Assembly (NCBI RefSeq): GCF_051622035.1
Contig: NC_135361.1
Coordinates: 9,305,001-9,369,000, forward strand
DNA: 64,000 nucleotides
DNA from: Arctopsyche grandis
Taxonomy: Eukaryota; Arthropoda; Insecta; Trichoptera; Hydropsychidae
Direction of reading: 5' to 3'
The notes under the pieces are model-generated. The model worked only from the letters and a program-made list of their open reading frames with translations, was not told the origin of the DNA and did no database searches. This document shows positions 54,101 to 64,000 of this stretch, in pieces (position 1 is the first letter of the stretch; every line of letters starts with the position of its first letter). A program made the position numbers and the translations under genes.

Positions 54101-54935
54101 AATCGGCGTCGAGCGCGAAAGCGAGCGAACCGCAATAAGAATTACATTCGACATTTTTCAGACAGATATTTCCGTGCGGCGGGAAACTTCACAGTTCGAC
54201 AGAGTCGTCGGCGCTCGCGTAAATTCTCTCGTCTATTTACGTCGCACGACACTCAACCGCACATTGCCGGCGAATCGAACGGCATTAAGTCGGCAAACGG
54301 ATCAGAATACGCAGTTAGCGACGAACCGGGGGAAAAAAATATACAAAGGGGTTAGTTTTTTGCGCGGTTTATGGTTATGTTTTGACCGGCGCTGAGGCTG
54401 ATTTGGTCGTTTGACAGCGGCGTTTGTGATCGTGGCGGGGCGCATGCGCAAAGCGCAACAGAACACATGGGAAACTTCAGTGGTCGCCGCGCGTTCGGCG
54501 ATAGTGGACGTGTGCGCGCGGAGGTGCAGTCGTCGGTTGCGATACTTACGATACCGACACTACGAAACTAGTTGGAAACATATATACAACAAGTCAGTGT
54601 GTGAAAGGATGCGGTGCGGTGCGGTCGAATAGACCAGTCGGCCGGTTCGCGTATTCAGTCGGATCTGTTTGAGGATTCTAACATCGCCGTTGAGGATTCG
54701 CAGTAGTTGGTTGGTTCGGAATCAGTGTACGAGAGTTTGAGAGGATATGTGATGTGTGGTGAGTGCGCGTTCTGGGAAGACGACGGCAGGTGAGATGGGC
54801 GAGCGGGTGGAGGGGGCGTCGGGGGGCGCGGCGGGGGCACACCGTTTTTGAATGGTCAACGAGGGTGGTACGTGTGTGGGGGTGGGGGTGGGGGTGGGAG
54901 TGGGAGTGGGTGGCGGAGTGGGTGGTGGAGCCGCG
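54101..54935 (+). promoter_or_regulatory. CpG-rich promoter/5' UTR region of the KLF gene
   Basis: Base composition changes sharply to GC-rich with many CpGs from about 54100, in contrast to the surrounding AT-rich DNA. No TATA box is evident. The transcription start cannot be fixed. Possible 5' UTR splice donors are GTGAGTGCG near 54760 and CAG|GTGAGA near 54789. ORFs drawn on both strands here are products of the GC bias. Confidence 0.5.
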
Positions 54936-55236
54936 ATGGACCAGGAGATGCGTTTCGCGGCGCAGTGCCTGTTGGCGATGTCGGCAGGGCGAGGGGGCGC
55001 GCCCGTCAGCATGGCGCGGCTGCTGGCCGAACTGGAGGAAAGGGGGCGCGGTCGAGGTGAGAGGGGGCGTAGGCGCGGGGGCGCCGGGGGCGGAGGCTCC
55101 GTGCCGAGGGCTGCCCTCGCGCCCCGCAACTCGGACCGCGCGCCCCCCCACAAGACGCATCGCTGCCTCTACACCGGCTGCGACAAACTCTACGGCAAGA
55201 GTTCGCATCTGAAGGCGCATCTGCGCACGCATACAG
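54936..55236 (+). CDS. Kruppel-like factor (KLF9/13/16 type), first coding exon
   Basis: Transcriptional regulator binding GC/CACC boxes. I start at 54936 (GCCGCGATGG, a strong Kozak context). An upstream in-frame ATG at 54852 would add only a Gly-Val simple repeat. Residues 6-14 ([10 protein letters not shown]) match the Sin3-interaction motif AAxCL of KLF9/13/14/16, which recruits the SIN3-HDAC co-repressor. After a Gly/Arg/Ala-rich stretch, the first C2H2 finger reads [20 protein letters not shown] followed by [10 protein letters not shown]. The exon stops at a CAG|GTAAAC donor (55236) in the Gly codon of the TGEKP linker. Fingers 2 and 3 are not in the window, so the next intron exceeds 8.7 kb. 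Confidence 0.87.
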
Positions 55237-55328
55237 GTAAACTTTCAAATTCCCGCGCTCGCACTCACTCGCCCACAACTGCCAACCCACCGCTGCTGCC
55301 AACCGTGGACCGGTGCGATGTCTCTCCT

Positions 55329-55350
55329 ACCCCCCCCCCCCCCCCCTCCC
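55329..55350. repeat. Poly-C tract
   Basis: About 18 consecutive C with one T near the end, early in the KLF intron. Confidence 0.9.
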
Positions 55351-55600
55351 ACATCCTTTAAAACGTAACTCGTCTTTTCAGTCATTGTGTACAATATATG
55401 TCTCATGCAATACGCGCAACGTTGGAGCAAACCAGGGGTGTGCTGTTTGCCGGCTCGGTTGTTAAAGTTCTGACCGCACTTGGCAGTACTGCACTGCACC
55501 AAATATTGTTTGCGATACAAAGAGTGGCGCGTCAAAGTTGCCCTTTGTACCAACTGTGCTGCGTCGCTGCAGCGCACTGTCGCCTAGTGCGGTCACACTT

Positions 55601-55741
55601 TTAGGACGAAAACACTGAGTGGTGCGTGGTACGTGTACTTTTACTTTACTGTACTTTAGATACTTTTCGAAACATGCAGGGCAGCACATATATGTACGTG
55701 GTACTCAGTCCCAAAAATCACGCCCTGTTCAACTCAATGGG
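55601..55741. mobile_element. Truncated MITE of the GGGTGAAAACACACT family
   Basis: It starts TTAGGACGAAAACACTGAGT and holds GTACTCAGTCCCAAAAATCA, which recurs as ACAGTCCCAAAAATCACC at 62405. It is cut by the piggyBac-like MITE that follows. Confidence 0.5.
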
Positions 55742-55745
55742 TTAA

Positions 55746-56266
55746 CCTTTTAGGTGCTGACGTCTTTTCTGTTGAAAGCCCGCCACGCTGACAACATAGA
55801 ACTAACTAACCCTACCTACATAACTACCGCCGAGGATTTCGAGTTTTGTAAAGGTGTGTTTAGACTCTCTGATATACCCTGCAACGATATAAAATAAACA
55901 AAAGAAGTCAATTAATGAATGTATGTATTTTTTTTCCAAAACCAGTTCCATCTTCTTAATTGTTGTTAAAATGTATCTAAATTCCAAGTGTCAATCTAAA
56001 ATACTCGGCAGTTACAGATTTCCATCGGATAATTCTGCTATGGTTATTAATTCAGAAATTCCGGTGTAAGCGAGTCTTTATAAACGTTGACAAATGAATG
56101 ATATGTATCACACGACCCATGTTCAATGCATTTTTTTTCAATGCTACCATTAAAGGCTTATTCTCGTTTACTTTCTACATGCAAAATTAACAACGCCTAT
56201 CGGCGTTTTTCAGGCCCATGGACTTGTCAGCAAAACGCTGATTGGCGTTGGTCGGCATTCAGAGTG
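55746..56266. mobile_element. piggyBac-like MITE, copy 2
   Basis: Inverted relative of 23902-25050 without the hAT insertion. TTAA at 55742-55745 and a decayed TTTA at 56267-56270 flank it. Internal landmarks shared inverted are GACGTCTTTTCTGTTGAAAG, CCGCCGAGGAT and AACGCC.ATCGGCGTTTT. Confidence 0.8.
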
Positions 56267-56570
56267 TTTATTGGCGGAAATCATTGAACTACACATTGCT
56301 GATATGCATATTGCGTATGTGATACTGAAAATCACGTTAGTAAAGTGGGGGCAATGGGAGCGCCAGACCCCGAAATTAAAAAAATATAATCAAATTTATA
56401 ATTTTAATCTTATGTTTCAAAACAATTTTGTACAATTTCGTACACATAATATTTGTACTGATACATATAAGTTTTGTACTCATACGAATCAATTTTGCAC
56501 TTGAACAATTTCATACCAGCGGCGTAGACAAGTAGACGGCGTAGACATATTATGCTTTCGAGTACAGTGG

Positions 56571-56639
56571 TTAGAGTCCCGTTGCTGGTCAGACCTTGGT
56601 TTGTGATTCGAGATCGATCGTTTCTTACCAGAGTTTGAC
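56571..56639 (+). mobile_element. SINE body fragment
   Basis: A short stretch of the main SINE family (TGCTGGTCAGACCTTGG, ATCGATCGTTTCTTACCAGAG). Head and tail are lost. Confidence 0.55.
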
Positions 56640-56726
56640 TTACGTGGACAACGATAATAATTTATAAATTGTAATTTTAGTAGGAAAAGCCAATTTCGTC
56701 CCCCCCCCAAGATTCGCGCCGCTGAT

Positions 56727-57180
56727 TCTAGCACTTCTTTTGTCCACCTATCGTCCATTCTTCTAGCCATGTTGCCCGCCCATTGGCATTTCGATCTCTT
56801 TACTTGTGACCAACTAACTAACTAACCCTTGTTATATTTCTCACCCGCGTATTCCTGTCTCCTCATTATGCCAAACATGGTTCCCGAAAGAATACACTGA
56901 ATTGCACCGAATAGTGGCGCAGTTTCGAAAAATGCATTTATCCGATCTTGAGTGCATTTATCCGATCACCGCCAAACATACAGCGTCCCATACTTCTTTG
57001 AGTGCATTGGATTTAGTGTAGCATCTTGGGGTTCAATGTCTAAGTTTTACATCCATACGTCATCACTGATTTAAACACACCTATTGAAGATCTTTTTCTT
57101 CTGGCAAAGTGGCATTTTTGATTTAAAAATGGAATTCATTCGTCCAAATGCACTCCATCTTAGGACTCCATTAAGCAATT
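56727..57180 (-). mobile_element. RTE LINE fragment
   Basis: Minus-strand match to the RTE copy at 5403-6525, from the thumb region (GCCAATGGGCGGGCAACATG in reverse) back to the segment encoding FGRMNAF. About 90 bases near 56885-56975 are an insertion or local duplication (TGCATTTATCCGATC occurs twice). The frame is broken throughout. Confidence 0.75.
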
Positions 57181-58194
57181 TGTATTAGGATTGTGTTTGA
57201 TTTTTTACACGAGCAAAATAGAACTGATTTTTCTTTGAAAAATTTTGTTTGCCATGCATTATATTTAAATAAAATCTGCGACAAAATAGTGGTTGTGTAA
57301 TATTATATTACATACATAGATGGACTCGAATGAAGCTGTGCGATTTAATGTACATACTTATTAAAACCACCACTTGCGATACAAATGCCATAAGTGGCGA
57401 CCCGACGACATATATTATACATATAAATAGCTGCGTCTATCTATATGTCTATACTTTAGGGAAAATAACAAAAATTACGATGAGTTACATTTTAGGGTAT
57501 ATATAACGGCTTGTTTATACCGAATGCGATCAAGTGATTAACTTTTGTTTCTTATTGTTGGCAAGAATAAAGAGAGCCATTCGCGTTCGATGTTCAATCG
57601 TTTTGTAAAAACACACCAATGTTATGTTTACATCGAAACGAAGAAACGTCGACTGCTGCTTCAGATCATAGTTGTTTTGCTAAACATGATTTAAATTTCT
57701 GTTCGAATTTGACTAATTTCATGTTTTTAATATAAATTCAAAACGTATGAATGTCTTACGAATAGGATGCAACTTTCTGTTATTAGATAGATACGCAAAC
57801 GGTGTTTACAGTTGAGGTCATATAAATTTATTCACTATCTGTATAATTAAATAACATAGATACAGGGCTGATGAGGGGTGGGGGGGGGGGAGTCGGGGTA
57901 AAATTCCAGGGCCCGGACTAATCAAAGGGCCTCGTGTCAGAAATCGTACCTGTTATATTATTTTTTCTTATTCAAAAAATGATTTAATGATCTCATCTTA
58001 TTTCAATCTTTTTTATTTGTTTTTTATTATATGTAAATATTTCTTACTTGATTTTATTTTTTTATGATTTTTTTTATTCTTGATTTATGTTTACTTATAT
58101 TTGTATTATAACCATAGTGACACTTTGGGACTACCTGTCAAGTTTCTGTGGTATTGAATTTTTAAAAGTAAAATAAAATAAAATTACCAATACC
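57181..58194. other. No gene recognised
   Basis: KLF intron or intergenic DNA, with a poly-G run at about 57879-57890. Confidence 0.45.
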
Positions 58195-58560
58195 ACGAAC
58201 GATGGGTCTCAGGTTGATACCATCTATACAGATTATAGCAAATCGTTTGACAGAATTGATCACAATGTTCTCCTTGAAAAACTCCTACAGATCGTTCTAC
58301 ATGGTGATCTTAATAAATGGTTCACCTTATATGTACATTAGAGGTCGGTCACAGGCTGTAGTGCTAAATGGATTCAAATCAAGTTGGATGGATATTTCTT
58401 CCGGTGTTCCGCAAGGCTCCCTCTTGGGACCTTTGTTGTTCAATATCTTTGACATTGAACAATGTTTTCAAAATTCAAATATCTTGATATTTGCAGACGA
58501 TACGAAGATTTTTATGAGAGTAGATAGCTATAATGATACTTTTGGCCTGCGGGATGATTT
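58195..58560 (+). mobile_element. LINE reverse transcriptase fragment
   Basis: Frames 58202-58612 and neighbours encode pieces of a jockey/CR1-type palm: TDYSKSFDRIDHNVL (shifted frame), GRSQAVVLNGF, SSGVPQGSLLGPLLFNIF and the catalytic ILIFADDTKIF. At least two frameshifts lie near 58320 and before IEQCF. It is a dead 5'- and 3'-truncated piece. Confidence 0.8.
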
Positions 58561-59454
58561 TTTCATCCTAAGTTCTAAATTGAAAATATATCTATATGAT
58601 ATTTTTTGTTAGTTTGTCATGCTCTAGGCGGCCCTGAGTATATATGTAAATACGTACAGATCAGGTGTTTAGGTTCTGTGTTATGTTAGTGTATCGCAAT
58701 ACATATTGTATTTTTTATTTTATGAAAAACCTCGTTGCCAAACTATAAAATTCTCTAGTGCGGTGAACAAAAATCGTAAATTCCTAAGAATTGCTGTAAT
58801 GTACAATGGTAGTACAGCGAGGGCCTTTCGAGTTTGCTCGGAAACCTATTCAGTTGCGAGCTTTCGTGCCGGAAAACATTTTTCATGTAAAATTGTGTGA
58901 AAATGATTCCAACATGAGCGGTTGATAGGACGAGAAAAAAAATTCTTCGAAAACAATATAAAAATTTGCACCTGGCTTGTAAAATAAATCCCGACGCACT
59001 CGCTGCCGAATGTTGCGCTATACTCTACATGCATAGGTACCACTGAAAGTGTGCATAGCTTGGAAACACGCACATTCCCATCACTCACGTACCTCAGTGG
59101 AAACGCGCCATTAACCACCACACCCGAAAGACTGCTACGGCTTGACGCAAGCACGTGTCTACGGACGATATTATTCAAATCGCGACAAATAAACCACCAA
59201 TATTTGCTGCGGAATAGAAACATGGGAATTTGCCAATGTTTTTTTGTATTTTCTTTTGATTTTTTGCTATTTTGCGTCCTCTGTATGTATTACGCGGAAT
59301 GACGCGCTAATGATTTTTGACGTACATACATACAGGCCTGTGGAGTCGGATCAAAATTTACCGACTCCGACTTTTTGTTATTATGATTCGACTCTAAACT
59401 CCGAATCCAATTTGAATGATTTAAGTAAGATCGACTTTTCTTCAACTCAACTGC

Positions 59455-60318
59455 CGATCCTTAGTGATGACGTATGGATATGAAACTTGCAAGGGTTGCC
59501 AGACGTCCCTATTTGAACGGGACTTTCTCGAGTCCCGCATTGCCTCTGAAAATCCCGACTTACCAAAATTTGTATATGTACAAAAATGTACGTATGTATG
59601 TACATATATAGTTAAAGAAGCTCGCTTAATTTTTGTACAGAAATGGTTCGACTTGAAAGGAACAAGTTTCATCTTTGCTCGATAGACTTTAGAAAAAATT
59701 TATCGAGCAAAGATGGCGAACATATTTTGAAACAAGTAAAAGCTCGGAAAAATACTTTTAATAAAACAGCTGTATACATATGTACATTTTTATACGTATA
59801 ATATTTTATTAAAATATTTATTTTTTCTTAATTTCTTTAACTCTTTTTTGATCGATCGAAATAGTGAATGTCCCGATCTGTGATTTTAGAAATCTGTCAA
59901 CCCTGATTGAACCCCAAGATTCTACACAAAGTCCAATGGGCTCAAAGAAGTATGGAACGCTGTATGCTCAGCATAACGAGGAATGACAGGAAGTGGAATA
60001 CGTGTGTGAGAAGTATGACAAGGGTAGTGGTTATATATAGTGGATAGATATAGTGGATAGACCGAAGATATTGAAATGGCAATGAGTGGGCCACGTGGCT
60101 AGAAGAATGGACGAAATGTGGAAAAAATAAGTGCTAGAACGGTACCCGAGAGAATGTAAAAGGGTAAAAGGAAGACCGCAGGGAAGATGGGTAGACGAAA
60201 TTAGGTAAATGTGTGGTGTGAGATGGATAAGAGTTGCGCAAAACAGAGTCGAGTGGAGGCGTGTTGGAGAGGGCTTCATCCAGCAGTGGATGGTAAGTGG
60301 CTGTAGATGATGATATGA
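59455..60318 (+). mobile_element. RTE LINE 3' fragment interrupted by a MITE
   Basis: GTGATGACGTATGGATATGA (59466) equals the RTE segment at about 6095. The match resumes at 59910 (CCCCAAGATTCTACA) and continues to the GTGGCTGTAGATGATGAT terminus at about 60315. The interruption is the element at 59492-59904. Reading frames are broken. Confidence 0.8.
59492..59904. mobile_element. MITE with AGGGTTGCCAGA ends, inside the RTE fragment
   Basis: The ends AGGGTTGCCAGA and, in reverse, AGGGTTGACAGA match at 11 of 12 positions. A perfect 15-bp stem (CATCTTTGCTCGATA and its inverse) lies centrally at about 59671-59713. There is no coding sequence. The target duplication is unclear. Confidence 0.65.
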
Positions 60319-61499
60319 TTTATGCAATTGGAGACTATAGAGACACATACTGTAATATAGAAAATAGTAAATAAAAGGTCAGTTTATTTTTTACGATTCC
60401 GATTCCACAGCTCTGCGTATATACATATATGTATAGGTATGTGAAAATGTGTCGCTTCCAAAGTCGCTATAAATCCGAGATTATCTCCCGAATAAGCGAG
60501 TATACTCGTATATCCTCGAAAATAATAATAGCAGACTGGTGACATACAGAAATTTCAGCTTTGATTAACTGATTAATGCCTTGCAAAAGTTTGAATTGAA
60601 TATTTTGATGTAGAATTACGTACAAATAAGCTGTATTCGCAATATGAACGTAAAAAATAAAATTAGTCGACCTTGTGACTTACAGCCAGTCTGAAGTATC
60701 GCTCGTCAAATCGTTTTCTATGGAGTAACGAATCATTACTAATAATACGAATTATAAATTGAATGTGCAAGACGACGACGAAATAGACGATTGTTTGGAG
60801 AATAGCAAATTTTGTATGTATTTTCATTTCTGCAAATAAATCTTTAGGCGAGGTCGACCGTTCGTATGTATGTAGTTCCTCGTTTAAATATACATAAATA
60901 CATACATAGAATCGAATCCATTTCGACCCCGACGTTTTTATTATTATTTCTTTTGTGTTTGCTCGGATACATCGCACAAAGAAACGCAATGTGTCGAATA
61001 TTACAGCGTCAATTAATATGTGACCGGAACGACGTGGGATGTTGGGGAATGTGTGTATGCATGTATGTGATACATACATATGTACATATGTATGTATGTA
61101 CGTTGCGTAGTAGATTCTTCTCAAATGCTATTTACGACTGTCTCCGCCCTCGCGCGTGTCAAGATAAATATTTTTGATTTTTTCGTATTGTTGAAATTTT
61201 TAGGCGACCTTGATTTTCCTGAATGGAAAAGTTCGTATGAAAAATAACAAAAGAGGGGCGTTGCCGGCCTCGGCGTGTGCAGCGTGCCGCGACCGATGCT
61301 TTTCCAATATTGGAAAACTCTCTCGTCTTAAACTATCTTCAAATTTATGTATATATGTACATATGTATGTTACAAAATGTACATCGAAAACGATCACGCT
61401 TTCGTTTTCTTTCGACACTTTCCTAGTATGAAGGTTTGATCGGATAGTGTTAAATTTGCATCTGATATAACTAAGTTTCGATACAAATATACATACATA
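60319..61499. other. No gene recognised
   Basis: AT-rich with ACATACATATGTATGTA-type repeats at about 61070-61105 and 61350-61370. The 153-residue minus frame 60663-61124 is partly made of those repeats and has no known domain. Confidence 0.45.
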
Positions 61500-61514
61500 T
61501 ATGTATTGCTTCAA

Positions 61515-61806
61515 CGTTCAACCCGGCGTGTACCACCGGTGGCAATATCCGGCAAGGTTACTGTAAAAAAAATCGCCCAAAAACGGGAACGGAAACGGGA
61601 AAAACGGGAATGAGTGGCATTGCTATGCAATAATTTCAAATGTTTTCGCGTCGCGACCTGCGTTGTCAGGGTAAAATAAACAAACAATTGAATAATCTCA
61701 AATGGGTTTATTTTGCTGCCTGCATTTTCCGACAAATGGGAATGGGAACGGGAACGGGAATTGCATGCGTTATTGTGGGATTGCAACGCATGCCGGTTTC
61801 AGCTAG
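61515..61806 (+). mobile_element. Helitron 3' part
   Basis: It matches 42210-42581 from the AAAACGGGAACGG region through GCATTGC.ATGCAATAATTTC to the end GCCGGTTTCAGCTAG at 61806, followed by T. The 5' TC end is missing. A SINE copy starts about 15 bases later. Confidence 0.7.
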
Positions 61807-61821
61807 TAGATATGTAGTACA

Positions 61822-62088
61822 TTTTTGAAATCATATTCAAATAGTGGTGACATAGTCGGTAGGATGGTTTGTGCCAATTTGACAAAGAAATCGCTTCAAC
61901 AATGAAATCAGATAAATTAGCGAACTCTGATAGGAAACGATCGATTTGGAGTCACAAATATCCAAGTCTGACCAGCAACATTAAACATTATACTCGGAAT
62001 AAATTCTTTTCAATCGCGGTCAGTTCACGGTATCTAACCCGGCGACCTCTCGGTGCTTAGTATCAACGCGACCCACCATGCTGCTGCC
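61822..62088 (-). mobile_element. SINE copy
   Basis: Head and body of the main family. The B box is in GGTATCTAACCCGG (decayed), and the head ends at CATGCTGCTG. The GGCC tail is missing. Confidence 0.7.
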
Positions 62089-62302
62089 TCGGTGGTTGCG
62101 AGTTGGTGGTTATTTCACATCACTATTTCTGTATGTATTAAGTATTAATATAAAATGGTCGGATCATAGCTGATTATTCTATTTAAGATGGCCTACCCCT
62201 ACTCAGCGAAAAAGATGCGCGTGTTAGCATCGTATACTGGCCGTTGCTTTTGCGCACCTTTTCCGTGTAGTGGAGGAGAGCCGTCATAAATATAACGACT
62301 TC

Positions 62303-62643
62303 TAGGGTGAAAACACACTGAATGGGACGTGGTCCGTGTTTTTTTTCAGATACCTTCAAAAATTTAGAAAAAAAACGCAGCACCCCTAGCCCATATTCAT
62401 GGTACACAGTCCCAAAAATCACCCCCTGGAGTGTTTTCAGTGATATTTTATCCTTGTATTTATCCTTGCTCGACAGTGATTGATAACGGTGAATCCCATA
62501 TTTGGAGAATTCTAGGAGAAACTTGTAGGTTGCATATTGATATGCTTACACGTTCGACCTCCCAAATATGTATATTCATTCTGCACGTGCACAGCGGGAA
62601 GCCAAGGACACATGACGTCCCATACCATTAGTGTGTTTTGCCC
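62303..62643. mobile_element. MITE with TAGGGTGAAAACACACT ends, copy 3
   Basis: The left end TAGGGTGAAAACACACTGAA and the right end, in reverse, AGGGCAAAACACACTAATGG form an inverted repeat that continues into GGGACGT. The interior shares TATCCTTGCTCGACAGTGAT with the palindrome at 7278-7786. Confidence 0.65.
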
Positions 62644-64000
62644 TCACTCTGTACTCTACGACTTTTATATCAAAAAATAATTGCCTATCTCGATTTTAAA
62701 TACTCATTTAGAATTGATGGATAATATGTTGAATTAAACAATAGTTACATAGTTAATACAAAGTCTCTTTCGAAATTATATATTTAGATGACTGTAGATT
62801 TCAAAACAAAGCTACTTTGATGCGTACTACGACGACTAGCCGTCACACCAAATCGCATGAATAATCAAATTCATTGCAAAGTATATACGTAGGTTAATAC
62901 CGTGCACGAATTTTACTAATACATACGATCTCCATAAAAAAAACAGATTTTGTATTTGCCACGTTTGCATTCGAACTAGATTTGATCATTGGGAGATGAT
63001 TAACTACTAATGCAGTAACCCGGTGTGGTGCAATTGAATGTGGTCAGCGCATATTGCACGCACTTCTGTAATTATATTGCCGCGGCGCATTGTTTCCGCG
63101 CATCCTTTCAGTTGCAACATGCATACCTAAAATCTTTTACCTTAAATTTAAAAATACCAACAATTAAAATCATGGTCCATATTGATATTGTTCACTTGGA
63201 TTATCGAAGTTCAGAAACGGGATTTGGCCCTACCCGAGATAGTGGTAGTGGATTGTTATGGCATGGTCCGCCGCATCGTTCGCTTGCACGGGCTCGCTGT
63301 CTCAATTCTGTTCTCCTCTCGGTACTGGCGAATTGTTATGTAAAGGCGTCTTCGTCTTTAAGCATTAATGGATCTTTCACTAAGAATATTCTAATTTGTG
63401 TCTGTCAGATATCATTCCTAACTATTTTTTTGTTGTTAAAATAGCATGTACTTACATATAACTGATTAAGTTACGCCACGTTAAAAATGATTAAGTTACG
63501 CCACTGATACGTACGGTACGCCACTGATACGTACGGTACGCCACTGATACGTACATACATATGTGATTAGTACCTATTGTATTATTTTATATTATCACAA
63601 TATAAGTTTGAAGTCAGTTACGAACGATTACTATATTTTCGCGTGAAATCTGTAAACCGATATGTACTTGTTCTCGTTTCAAGTTCACGGACCAGTGAGA
63701 GTGTTTTTACAGCTGTAGGTTACTCGAACACAATTGTTACATACGTGTGGATTCGCTTTTATATACATACATATATGCCCACGTATCGCTTTCATTGCGG
63801 CTTTTGTTGTTCCGGATATTACAGAGTTTGTACGCAACCGTACTGATGGTTGATACAGTGATTCTCAAATATTTTGAGGCCGAAAATTAATCGACAAACC
63901 GACTCTGTATAATTGAGCGCTTGAATTTGCTTTGATCTTTTGCGTTGCCTAGAAAATTACCCATACAATGGCCCTATATTGTTTCTCAGTGTTGTATAAT
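62644..64000. other. No gene recognised, except a short tandem repeat
   Basis: Frames at 63025-63444 and 63577-63846 have no domain I know. A fragment of the Helitron 5' end lies at 62757-62793 (minus). Confidence 0.45.
63501..63554. repeat. 20-bp tandem repeat, about 2.7 units
   Basis: Unit CCACTGATACGTACGGTACG at 63501, 63521 and 63541 (partial). The preceding GATTAAGTTACGCCAC is also repeated twice just upstream. Confidence 0.85.

Noticed and set aside
54678..55232. Long minus-strand frames (184 and 143 residues) opposite the KLF exon
   Set aside because: GC bias makes all six frames open here. The plus strand has the zinc finger, Sin3 motif and splice donor; the minus frames are Pro/Thr/Arg-rich without domains.
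60663..61124. 153-residue minus-strand ORF
   Set aside because: Part of it is ACATACATATGTATG repeat, no domain is recognisable and there is no sign of splicing.
63025..63444. 139-residue plus-strand ORF
   Set aside because: Low-complexity start, no known motif and no neighbouring exon; could be chance.
63501..63554. Short regular repeats as a CRISPR array
   Set aside because: They are tandem 20-bp units without spacers, in an animal genome.

Overview
The window is nuclear DNA of an insect. The evidence is an AT-rich background, short introns of about 60-100 bases with GT-AG borders, a trunk-like (noggin-related) growth factor gene, and insect-type transposable elements (RTE and jockey LINEs, Helitron, piggyBac-like, mariner, hAT and pogo relatives, tRNA-derived SINEs). 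I cannot name the order from sequence alone. There are no bacterial operons, rRNA genes, true tRNA genes or CRISPR arrays.

Layout. Bases 1-19692 hold no recognised host exon. They carry repeats: a large SINE family, a Helitron-like element, an RTE LINE pseudogene at 5403-6509, a long near-perfect palindrome at 7278-7786, a fold-back element at 17748-18215 and a solo LTR at 15679-16088. From 19693 to 37336 (+) lies an almost complete fibrillin gene. I assembled 51 coding exons that join in one open frame of about 2931 residues and follow the vertebrate fibrillin domain order, ending in a furin-cleavable C-terminal segment that corresponds in position to mammalian asprosin. Only the start codon and signal-peptide exon(s) are missing. 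Several introns carry transposons: a hAT element nested in a piggyBac-like MITE, a solo LTR with SINEs and a LINE 3' end, a pogo/Tigger remnant, and two copies of a LINE 3'-end repeat. Tail-to-tail with fibrillin, at 39629-40357 (-), is a 242-residue secreted cystine-knot protein that I call trunk.

Bases 40.4-54 kb are again repeat-rich: Helitron, hAT transposase remnant, an internally deleted mariner carrying a younger MITE, two LINEs (one split by a SINE-like insert) and two long TA microsatellites. At 54.1-55.24 kb the base composition switches to CpG-rich. This is the first coding exon of a Kruppel-like factor of the KLF9/13/16 type, with a Sin3-interaction motif and the first C2H2 finger. 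Its remaining fingers are not in the window. The last 8.7 kb is intron or intergenic DNA with more RTE, MITE, Helitron and SINE copies.

The three host genes have no obvious joint function: an extracellular-matrix microfibril protein, a secreted ligand precursor and a transcription factor. I found no clearly new multi-gene system. The most interesting items are the full vertebrate-like fibrillin with an asprosin-like tail, and a set of transposon families with clean target-site duplications that look uncatalogued to me.
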